A stretch of DNA of 64,000 nt. Source: CAXMST01 sp963712765 (lineage in GTDB: Bacteria; Actinomycetota; Thermoleophilia; Solirubrobacterales; 70-9). The position numbers and the translations under genes are program-made. Below are positions 34,956 through 42,413 of the stretch, in pieces. Where the stretch lies: assembly GCA_963712765.1 (NCBI GenBank), contig CAVQIX010000007.1, positions 62,001 through 126,000 on the forward strand, written 5' to 3'. How positions within the stretch are numbered: position 1 is the first letter of the stretch; every line of letters starts with the position of its first letter. The notes beneath the pieces are model-generated. The model saw nothing but the letters and a program-made list of their open reading frames with translations. It made no database searches and had not been told where the DNA came from.

Positions 34956-36095
34956 CTATCGAAGCTTCGGTAGGCCGAGCACCCGCTCGGCGACGATGTT
35001 CTTCAGCACCTCGGAGGTGCCGCCCTCGATCGAGTTGGCCCGCGAGCGGAGCATCCTGTAGGTCCACTCGGAGTCCTTCTCGAGACCCTCGGGGCCGAGA
35101 ATCTCGGTCGCTAGCTCGGTCATCTCCTGGTTGATCGAACCCCACTGGAGCTTCGCGATCGATCCCTCGGGGCCGGGAATACCGGTCTTGATCTGCTGGG
35201 TGAGGGAGCGCATCGAGCCGAGCCGCAGGGCCTCGGTACCCATCTTCAGCTTCGCGATCCGCTGCCGGATCACGGGGTCGGAGCTGACCCCGCGTTCGTT
35301 GACCAGCTCGATCAACTCGTCAAGGTCGTTGGCGAGGCCGACGGCCGCTGAGGCCCCGAGCCCGGCGCGCTCGTTCATCAGGGTCGTGATCGCGACCATC
35401 CAGCCGTTCCCGACGCCACCGATCACGTTCTCGTCCGGGACGAAGGCGTCCTCGAAGAAGACCTCGTTGAACTCCGACTCGCCGGTGATCTGGACCAGCG
35501 GGCGAACGTCGATCTCGTCCTGCTCCATGTCGCAGATGAAGTAGGTGAGGCCCTTGTGCTTGGGCGCGTCGGGATCGCTGCGGGCGACGAGCATGCACCA
35601 TTTGGCCACGTGGCCGAGGGTGGTCCAGACCTTCTGTCCGGTGATCCGCCAGCCGCCGTCCACCTTGACCGCCTTGGTCTTCAGCGAGGCGAGATCCGAT
35701 CCCGATTCGGGCTCGGAGAAGCCCTGGCACCAGATCTCCTCCGCCGAGAGGATCGGCTCGAGGAAGCGCTCCTTGTGGCTCTCGTCGCCGTGGGCCATGA
35801 CCACGGGCCCGCCCATCACCAGGCCGAGGATGTTCGCCGGCCGCGGAACCTTCGCAGCCGCCATCTCGCCGTAGAAGATCGTCTGCTCGAGCAGGCTCGC
35901 CCCACGGCCGCCGTACTCCTTCGGCCAGGCCACCCCGGCCCAACCGTCGGAATGCATCTTCCGCTGCCAATCACGCTGGAACTCGAACTTGGCGGAATCG
36001 TCGCCGTCCGGAGCCGGTCCGGGGTGGTTCTCCGAGAGCCAGCTCCGCACCTCATCGCGGAACTCATGCTCGCTGTCGCTCAGGGTCAGATCCAC
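34956..36095 (-). CDS. Acyl-CoA dehydrogenase, catalytic subunit
   Basis: A 379-residue acyl-CoA dehydrogenase. The GTG start at 36095 is chosen because GAGGAGGA lies 5-12 bases upstream. It has SEPESGSDLASLKTKAVKVD and WRITGQKVWTTLGHVAKWCM, the ITGESEFNEVFFEDAFVPDE segment, and ANSIEGGTSEVLKNIVAERV near the C-terminus (FAD contact). It is full length, unlike the gene 10 bases downstream, and is probably the catalytic partner of a heteromeric enzyme of the FadE26-27 type. Confidence 0.87.
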   Translation of the reverse strand: MDLTLSDSEHEFRDEVRSWLSENHPGPAPDGDDSAKFEFQRDWQRKMHSDGWAGVAWPKEYGGRGASLLEQTIFYGEMAAAKVPRPANILGLVMGGPVVMAHGDESHKERFLEPILSAEEIWCQGFSEPESGSDLASLKTKAVKVDGGWRITGQKVWTTLGHVAKWCMLVARSDPDAPKHKGLTYFICDMEQDEIDVRPLVQITGESEFNEVFFEDAFVPDENVIGGVGNGWMVAITTLMNERAGLGASAAVGLANDLDELIELVNERGVSSDPVIRQRIAKLKMGTEALRLGSMRSLTQQIKTGIPGPEGSIAKLQWGSINQEMTELATEILGPEGLEKDSEWTYRMLRSRANSIEGGTSEVLKNIVAERVLGLPKLR

Positions 36096-36163
36096 GCTCG
36101 TCCTCCTCGAATCGAGGCGCGCCGGCCGGGCGGCTCCTCGCCCGTGATCGTCAGCGCCGTTGA

Positions 36164-36179
36164 TTGACTGGTCGGTCAA
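36164..36179. promoter_or_regulatory. TetR-type operator candidate upstream of the acyl-CoA dehydrogenase pair
   Basis: TTGACTGGTCGGTCAA is a near-palindrome (TTGAC and GTCAA arms, 5 bases perfect, with a central GGTC). It sits 69-84 bases before the first start codon, the arrangement seen for TetR regulators of fatty acid or sterol catabolic genes. No TetR gene lies in the window. Confidence 0.5.
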
Positions 36180-36187
36180 CCAGGAAT

Positions 36188-37843
36188 CTATCGGACCGTC
36201 GAGCTCTCCTCGGTGGCGGCTCGGCGGGGGTCGATCAGCACTCCCGGATTGAGCAGGCCGGAGGGATCGACCTCGGCCTTGGCCGCCGCCAGCGCCTCGG
36301 CAAAGGGCTCGGGTCGCTGCAGGTCGTACCAGGGGCGATGGTCGCGGCCGACCGCATGATGATGAGTGATGGTGCCGCCGGCCGAGACGAGCGCCTCCGA
36401 GACCGCCGCCTTGATCTCATCCCACTGCTCGACCTCGGAGCCGCGGCGCGCCGGCGCGAGGACCGTGAAGTAGGGAGCGGGACCGTCGGGATAGACGTGG
36501 GTGAAACGGCAGGTGATCCGCGGGGCTCCGGGACCGTCGGCGGGCGCCTCGCAGACGTCGGCGACGGCGCGACGGGCCGCCTCGGTAGCCACCGAGTGCA
36601 GCTCCGCGAAACGATCCCAGGTGATCGCGGTCTCGAAGGTCTCCGACAGGACCCCGAGCGAGACCAGCGAGTCACGCAGATAGGGTGCGGCGAGGAAGGC
36701 GTGCCGCCAGGCGCCGACCGAGTCGTCCCCGTCGGCCGAGCCGCCACCACCGCGAACCTCGCCCGGCCTGCCACCGTGGTCGCTCGCGCACTCAACCGCC
36801 TGCCGCATCTGTTGCTCGAGGGGCCCGAAGGCGCTCTCGAAACCGAGTATCAGCAGAGCCTCCTCGCCGTCGCCGGCCTGGGTGGTGAGCGCCTCGAGCG
36901 GATCCAGCAGTCGGCAGTTGGAGGGGTTGAGGTCGGACTGCGAGAGCGCGCGGACCGCCTCGGCGCCGGCCCGGAAGTCATCGAACTCGACCCCGCAGGA
37001 GAGCTTGAACGTCGGCCGCGGGCGAACCCGGACCCAAGCCTCGGTGATCAGGCCGAGGATCCCCTCCGAGCCGATCATCATTCGATCGGGGCTCGGGCCG
37101 GCGCCCGAGCCAGGTAGACGACGGCTCTCCCAGATCCCGGTCGGGGTCACCGCCCGCACGGACTCGACGAGATCGTCGATGTGGGTGTAGAGGGTCGCGA
37201 AGTGCCCGCCGGCGCGGGTCGCGATCCAGCCGCCGAGGGTGGAGTACTCGAAGGACTGGGGGAAGTGGCGCAGGGTGAGGCCCCGCTCCCCCAGCTGCCG
37301 TTCGAGATCGGGTCCCAGGGCGCCGGCCTGAATCAGGGCGGCGCGGGAGGTCCCATCGATCTCCAGCACCCGGTCGAGATGTCCCAGATCGATCGTGATC
37401 ACCCCCCGGTAGCCGTGGCCGACCCGGGGTTCGACCCCGCCGACGACGCTGGTCCCGCCGCCGTAGGGGATCACCGCCAGCCGTCGCTCGGCGGCGAACT
37501 CGAGCACGCGGCGAACGTCGTCCTCGTCGCGGGGACGCGCGACCATGTCAGGGGTGCGATCGAAGCGGCCGCGGAAGCCGCGGACGACATCGCGGTAGGC
37601 CTTCCCCATCGCGTGCGAGAGCCGCTCGTAGGGGTCGTCGCTGATCAGGTCGGAGAGGGAGTCGGGGGGGCTCAGGCGCGAGGGCGCCAGCTCGACCTCG
37701 TCGACCGGCACCGGCTCCTCGATCCGATCGACGTCGAACCCGAGCCGCTCGCGCACCAGCGGAACCATCGACTCCAGGCCGGCACGGTCGAGCTGCTGGT
37801 CCTCCCGGCCCCATCCCCAGTGCTTGCGCCGCCGCACCGACAT
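36188..37843 (-). CDS. FAD-linked oxidase, alkyl-DHAP synthase-like
   Basis: A 551-residue FAD_binding_4 (VAO-family) protein. The FAD-pyrophosphate loop is IPYGGGTSVVGGVEP near residue 118, GYRGVITIDLGHLDRVLEID follows, and PQSFEYSTLGGWIATRAGGH is typical of AGPS. Near the end the GTITHHHAVGRDH motif (His-rich) matches the active site of alkyldihydroxyacetonephosphate synthase and D-lactate dehydrogenase relatives. The start could also be GTG at 37837. It may make ether lipids from DHAP esters, with the fatty alcohol source being the reductase at 42414-44582. Confidence 0.83.
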   Translation of the reverse strand: MSVRRRKHWGWGREDQQLDRAGLESMVPLVRERLGFDVDRIEEPVPVDEVELAPSRLSPPDSLSDLISDDPYERLSHAMGKAYRDVVRGFRGRFDRTPDMVARPRDEDDVRRVLEFAAERRLAVIPYGGGTSVVGGVEPRVGHGYRGVITIDLGHLDRVLEIDGTSRAALIQAGALGPDLERQLGERGLTLRHFPQSFEYSTLGGWIATRAGGHFATLYTHIDDLVESVRAVTPTGIWESRRLPGSGAGPSPDRMMIGSEGILGLITEAWVRVRPRPTFKLSCGVEFDDFRAGAEAVRALSQSDLNPSNCRLLDPLEALTTQAGDGEEALLILGFESAFGPLEQQMRQAVECASDHGGRPGEVRGGGGSADGDDSVGAWRHAFLAAPYLRDSLVSLGVLSETFETAITWDRFAELHSVATEAARRAVADVCEAPADGPGAPRITCRFTHVYPDGPAPYFTVLAPARRGSEVEQWDEIKAAVSEALVSAGGTITHHHAVGRDHRPWYDLQRPEPFAEALAAAKAEVDPSGLLNPGVLIDPRRAATEESSTVR

Positions 37844-37878
37844 CTCCCTCACTCTATTTCGCCGGCGAGGCCGGCCCG

Positions 37879-38847
37879 TCAGCGAGCCCCGCGGAGCAGC
37901 GACTGCTGCAGGTGCTGGTCGTCGAGCTCGGCCGGCTCGGTGGTCTCGACGAAGTCGATGAGCGCCCGGGCGAACCGCCGCGGCTCGCTGACGTGGGGAA
38001 AGTGCCCGGCGCCCTCGAAGATCTCGAGACGGCTGCCCGGCATGTCCTGATGGGCGCTGTGCCCGTGCTCGGCCGGGATGATCCGGTCGCGGCTGCCCCA
38101 GAAGAGCATCGAGGGCATGTTCTCGGTCAGGTACAGGCGGTCCCGAGCGGAGACGCGCTGGCCGGCGTGATCGATCACGCCGCGCATGGTGTGGATGAAG
38201 GCTCGCCGCGCCTCGGGGTCGGAGAGCGACGCGTACCCGGTCGCGACCTCGGCCTTGTCGGGGCTGACGCCAAGACCTATCGCGCCTAACGCGCGGCCGA
38301 GGAGGCGGCCCGCCTCGATCACCTGGCTGTGCGCGATCAGCGGAATCACCAGCTCGGAGCCGGGGAGCGTTGCAGCGCGCAGAGCGAGGCTCACCTCCTG
38401 GCCGAGCCCGCCGCTGGAGACCAGGACCATGCGCTCGCAACGCTCGGGGAACTGGTAGGCCATCTGCATCGCGATACCGCCCCCAAGCGAGTGGCCGACG
38501 ATCGTCGCCTGAAAGTGGCCCAGCGCTCCGAGCAGGTCGCGGATGCCGGCGGCGAAGGCCCCGAGCGAGTAATCGCCCCTCGGCTTCGCCGAGAGGCCAT
38601 GGCCGAGGAGGTCGGGGGTGACGACCGTGAAGCGATCAGCAAGCCAGGGCAGCACCTCGTCCCAGGTGTCCATGTTCCCGGTCACACCGTGGATCAGCAC
38701 CAGGACCGGGCCCTGCCCGACCTCTCGGTAGGTGACTCGGTGGCCGTGGAGCTCGATCTCGGAGACTGGTACCTCCCCGAGGAGCAGGGGGCGGGCGGAC
38801 TCTGTGGCGCCCGGACCCGGGTCCTGCGCTTCGACGGTTGCATGCAT
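37879..38847 (-). CDS. Alpha/beta hydrolase
   Basis: A 322-residue hydrolase fold protein with VLVLIHGVTGNMDTWDEVLP (oxyanion hole), nucleophile Ser in VGHSLGGGIAMQMAYQFPE, acid in FWGSRDRIIPAEHG and His in GAGHFPHVSEP. This is a complete Ser-Asp-His triad. Family members include esterases, haloperoxidase-like and MhpC-type enzymes; the substrate is not known. It is 35 bases downstream of the AGPS-like gene's start side and divergent from the epimerase at 38926. Confidence 0.87.
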   Translation of the reverse strand: MHATVEAQDPGPGATESARPLLLGEVPVSEIELHGHRVTYREVGQGPVLVLIHGVTGNMDTWDEVLPWLADRFTVVTPDLLGHGLSAKPRGDYSLGAFAAGIRDLLGALGHFQATIVGHSLGGGIAMQMAYQFPERCERMVLVSSGGLGQEVSLALRAATLPGSELVIPLIAHSQVIEAGRLLGRALGAIGLGVSPDKAEVATGYASLSDPEARRAFIHTMRGVIDHAGQRVSARDRLYLTENMPSMLFWGSRDRIIPAEHGHSAHQDMPGSRLEIFEGAGHFPHVSEPRRFARALIDFVETTEPAELDDQHLQQSLLRGAR

Positions 38848-38881
38848 CGGTGCAATGGTAGGGGTCCGGGAGGCCGCGCGG

Positions 38882-38897
38882 TGTGACGTGTCTCACC
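38882..38897. promoter_or_regulatory. CRP/GlxR-like operator candidate
   Basis: TGTGA-N6-TCACC (38882-38897) matches the CRP consensus TGTGA-N6-TCACA at 9 of 10 positions. It lies in the 78-bp gap between the divergent hydrolase and epimerase genes. Confidence 0.5.
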
Positions 38898-38925
38898 TGC
38901 CACGATTACATCGGGTGGTGAAACA

Positions 38926-39906
38926 ATGACCACGATGAAGAGAGTCTTGGTAACCGGGGGAGCCGGGTTCATAGGCGGCGCGATCCGCGACCGACTCAGG
39001 GGCGAGGGGATCGAGGTCACCGGACTCGACATGCAGACCGACAAGGGCGCCGGGATCTTCGCCGGCGACATCACCGAGGCCGGGAGCTGGCAGCGGGCTG
39101 CGGAGGGAGCCGACACCGTGTTCCACACCGCCGCCGCCGTCACCAACACCGCCTCCAGCGATTTCGGGTGGCGGGTCAACGTGCTTGGCACGAAGCATGT
39201 GATCGACGCCGCCGTCGATGCCGGGGCGACGCGATTCGTCCACTTCTCCTCGATCCGCGCCTTCAGCGATCTCGACTTCCCCGCGGAGGTCGGGGAGGAC
39301 CATCCCGTCCGACCCGATCGCAGCGTCTACGTCAACACCAAGATCGCCTCCGAGCAGGTAGCCCTGCAGGCCCACGCCGAGGGCCGAATCGAGGTCACCA
39401 TCGTCCGGCCCGGCGATGTCTACGGACCCGGCTCGCGACCGTGGACGATCCTGATCGTCGACGCGATCCGCAAGGGGCAGTTCGTGCTCCCGGCCCGAGG
39501 CAAGGGCGTGTTCAGCCCGGTCTTCATCGACAACCTCGTCGACGGAGTGGTTCTCGCCGGCAGCAAGCCCGAGGGGGCCGGGCAGGTCTTCACGATCTCC
39601 GACGGCGTCGGCGTAACGACCAGGGAGTTCTTCGGCCACTACTACCGGATGCTCGACAAGCGCGGCCCCTACGCGGTGCCGACCCCCGCGGCGCTGGCGC
39701 TCGTGGCTGTGCCGGAGGGCGTGGCTTGGATGCGCGGTGAGCCGACCGAGATCAGCCGCGAGTCAATGCGCTACCTGGCACGCACCGAGACGTACTCGAT
39801 CGAAAAGGCCCGGCGGATGCTCGGCTATGAGCCGAAGGTCGACCTCGCCGAGGGAATGCGGCGTACGGAGGCCTGGCTGCGTGAAAAGGGTCTGCTGGAA
39901 GGATGA
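38926..39906 (+). CDS. NAD-dependent epimerase/dehydratase family protein
   Basis: A 326-residue extended SDR. TGGAGFIGGAIRDRL is the NAD loop (near residue 11), FAGDITEAGSWQRAAEGADT and AAAVTNTASSDFGWRVNVLG follow, and the catalytic YVNTKIASE (YxxxK) and IVRPGDVYGPGSRPW motifs are intact. The C-terminal part (RTETYSIEKARRMLGYEPK) is like 3-beta-hydroxysteroid dehydrogenase/NAD(P)H steroid-like SDRs, so a lipid or sterol substrate is possible. Its upstream gap contains a CRP-like site. Confidence 0.83.
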   Translation: MTTMKRVLVTGGAGFIGGAIRDRLRGEGIEVTGLDMQTDKGAGIFAGDITEAGSWQRAAEGADTVFHTAAAVTNTASSDFGWRVNVLGTKHVIDAAVDAGATRFVHFSSIRAFSDLDFPAEVGEDHPVRPDRSVYVNTKIASEQVALQAHAEGRIEVTIVRPGDVYGPGSRPWTILIVDAIRKGQFVLPARGKGVFSPVFIDNLVDGVVLAGSKPEGAGQVFTISDGVGVTTREFFGHYYRMLDKRGPYAVPTPAALALVAVPEGVAWMRGEPTEISRESMRYLARTETYSIEKARRMLGYEPKVDLAEGMRRTEAWLREKGLLEG

Positions 39907-40078
39907 GGTCAGCTCCGAGCAGGTGTGCTCGCGGTGTTTCCCCAGGCCGCGAGCCACTATCACCGGATTTTGCGGCCTCTTCGTTCCCCCGGCGAGGGTG
40001 CTCCCTCGTGTCGACCGACACGATCTTTAGTCTTCGCGGCCCGAAGGCGTACCCGGATCGACCCGAAGGGAATCGAGG

Positions 40079-40303
40079 ATGGAGAGTACGAGTCCGAGCA
40101 ACTCCCGCTGGCAGCAGCTGCTGGCCGTTCAGGGCGAGCTCGAGCAGTCGATGATCACCCTCCCAGAGCTGGTGGACCGCGACTTCAAGCCGCGCAAGGT
40201 CTCGGCGCGGACCGTCCGCTTCGCGCAGGCATTGGCGTGCGACGTCGGCTGGTCAGGGATCAGTGAGGCGCGGGCGCGGCGTGCGGCGCGCCGGATTCAC
40301 TAG
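40079..40303 (+). CDS. Small hypothetical protein
   Basis: A 74-residue, probably real ORF with AAGGG upstream. It has no membrane segment or Cys. Charged stretches and WQQLLAVQGELEQSMITL suggest two helices. The C-terminus is Arg-rich (RARRAARRIH). The last 44 bases overlap the convergent EF-G-like gene. No family is recognised. Confidence 0.5.
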   Translation: MESTSPSNSRWQQLLAVQGELEQSMITLPELVDRDFKPRKVSARTVRFAQALACDVGWSGISEARARRAARRIH

Positions 40304-42362
40304 CGGCCGCGATCACCTTCTCGGCCAGATTGGGCGGGACCTCGTCGTAGCGGGCGAACTCGAGCGAGTATTCGCCTCGACCGCCGGTGACCGCGCGCAG
40401 AACCGGCGCGTAATCGAGCACCTCCGCCATCGGCACCTCCGCGGCGATCTCCGTTGCGGCGCCCTTCGGCTCCATTCCGAGCGGATGGCCGCGCCGTGAG
40501 TTGAGGTCCCCGATCACGTCGCCGACCGCGTCCTCGGGGGCCGCGATCGTCATGCTGACGATCGGCTCAAGCAGGACGGGTGATGCGTCGGCCATCGCCT
40601 GCTTGAAGGCCATCGACCCGCAGATCTTGAACGCCATCTCGGAGGAGTCGACCGAATGGTGCTGGCCGTCGAAGAGGCGAACCCTGACGTCCTTGACCGG
40701 GTAGCCGGCCAGACAACCGTGCTGCATCGCCTCCAGCACCCCCTTCTCGACCGCCGGGATCAATCCACCCGGAATCGCGCCCCCCTTGATCGCATCGACG
40801 AACTCCAATCCCGAGCCCGGCTCGGCCGGCTCGATCTCGAGGTGGCAATCGGCGAACTGGCCGCGACCGCCCGACTGCTTCTTGTAGCGGGCGTGGGCGG
40901 TGGCGGGAGCGCGGACCGCCTCGACGTATGGGACCCGGGGCGGGTGCAGCTCGATCTCCGCCCCGTACCGATCTCGCATCCGCTCAACGATCACGTCGAC
41001 GTGGATCTGGGTCAACCCGGCGATGATCTGCTCGCCGGTCTGAGGGTCCCGGTGAACGTCGAGGGTCGGATCCTCCTCGCGCAGGCGGCGGATCGCCTTC
41101 ACCGCCTTCTCCTCGTCCCCCTTCGTGCGCGCCTCGTAGGCAAAGGCCATCACCGGGCTCGGGAGCTCGAGCTTCGGCAGCTCGAGCTCGCGCTCCGACC
41201 CGCAGAGCAGATCGCCAACGTGGGTGTCCTTGAGCTTCGCGAGGACTCCGATATCGCCCGCGCCGAGGTCCGTCACGGGCGCCATCTCGGCTCCCTGTAG
41301 CTGGGCAAGCTGCCCGATCCGCTCCCGCACCCCGCGGCTGACGTTGTGGACGTGCGACTCGGCAAGCAGTGTCCCGGAGAGCACCCGCACCAGGTTGAGC
41401 CGGCCGGCGTAGGGATCCGCACGCGTCTTGAAGACGTGGGCCACCAGCTCGGCGTCATCCGCCGGCTCGACCGAGGCCGGCTCCCCGTCGACGCCGATTA
41501 GCTCGCGCGGGCCGCGCATCGCCGGCGACGGCAGGTCCTCGACCAGCGCCTCGAGCAGGCGGGCGGTGCCGAGGTTGCGCGTCGCCACCCCGCAGGTGAC
41601 CGGGAACAGATGGCCCTCGGTCACCCCCCGCTTGAGCGCGGTGACGATCTCCTCGTGATCGATCTCCTCGCCCTCGAGGTAGCGCTCCATCAGTTCGTCG
41701 GAGTTCTCCGCCACCTCGTCCATCAGCTTCTCCCGGTACTCGGCGGCTCGCTCCTCATACGCCTCGGGAATCCCGGCCTCCTCGACCTCGCCGCGGCCTG
41801 GGCCTCGATGGAGGAAGGCCTTCATGTCGATCAGGTCGATGACTCCGGAGATCTCCCCCTCGGCGCCGAGGGGGATCTCGGTGGCAACGACATGCGGACC
41901 GAAGGCGGACTTGAGGCCGTCCAGGGTCGCGAAGAAGTCGGCGCGGTCGCGGTCGAGCATGTTGACGAAGACGAGCCGAGGCAGACCGCCCTCGGCGGCG
42001 CGGCGCCAGAGGCGCTCTGTGCCGACCTCGACTCCGGCGACAGCGCTGACCACGGCGACGGCCGCATCGACCACGGCGAGCGCGGCCAGCGGCTCGGCGA
42101 CGAAGCTGGGCTCGCCCGGGGTGTCGAGGACATTGAGCTTGCGGTCGGCGTGCCCGAAGGAGCAGACGCCGGTCTCGATCGAGATCCCCCGTGCGCGCTC
42201 GTCATCGGCCGAGTCGGAGACCGTGGTCCCGTCGTCGACGCTCCCGAGCCGGCCTACGACACCGGCCTCGTAGAGCAGCGCCTCGCACAGCGAGGTCTTA
42301 CCGCACCCGCGATGACCGACCAGAGCAACGTTCCTGATCCGATCCGCGGGCTTGTGCGACAT
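40260..42362 (-). CDS. fusA2: EF-G paralogue (translational GTPase, FusA2-like)
   Basis: A 700-residue GTPase with the order of EF-G domains. The P-loop is GHRGCGKTS (residues 17-25) and SADDERARGISIE is the switch I part. G3 reads DTPGE (80-84), so the universal DTPGH/EF-G histidine is replaced by Glu. The NKxD motif reads VNMLD. Domains II, III, IV and V follow (for example AYEARTKGDEEKAVKAIRRL and LPRPVxY-like segments). It is not the housekeeping EF-G. It may assist ribosome recycling, stress or antibiotic tolerance; the altered switch suggests low GTPase activity. Confidence 0.87.
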   Translation of the reverse strand: MSHKPADRIRNVALVGHRGCGKTSLCEALLYEAGVVGRLGSVDDGTTVSDSADDERARGISIETGVCSFGHADRKLNVLDTPGEPSFVAEPLAALAVVDAAVAVVSAVAGVEVGTERLWRRAAEGGLPRLVFVNMLDRDRADFFATLDGLKSAFGPHVVATEIPLGAEGEISGVIDLIDMKAFLHRGPGRGEVEEAGIPEAYEERAAEYREKLMDEVAENSDELMERYLEGEEIDHEEIVTALKRGVTEGHLFPVTCGVATRNLGTARLLEALVEDLPSPAMRGPRELIGVDGEPASVEPADDAELVAHVFKTRADPYAGRLNLVRVLSGTLLAESHVHNVSRGVRERIGQLAQLQGAEMAPVTDLGAGDIGVLAKLKDTHVGDLLCGSERELELPKLELPSPVMAFAYEARTKGDEEKAVKAIRRLREEDPTLDVHRDPQTGEQIIAGLTQIHVDVIVERMRDRYGAEIELHPPRVPYVEAVRAPATAHARYKKQSGGRGQFADCHLEIEPAEPGSGLEFVDAIKGGAIPGGLIPAVEKGVLEAMQHGCLAGYPVKDVRVRLFDGQHHSVDSSEMAFKICGSMAFKQAMADASPVLLEPIVSMTIAAPEDAVGDVIGDLNSRRGHPLGMEPKGAATEIAAEVPMAEVLDYAPVLRAVTGGRGEYSLEFARYDEVPPNLAEKVIAAASESGAPHAAPAPH

Positions 42363-42413
42363 GGCGCAAACCTATCGCAGCGGGCGAGCCGACCCCGAGC
42401 GCGGCCGGCGCTT

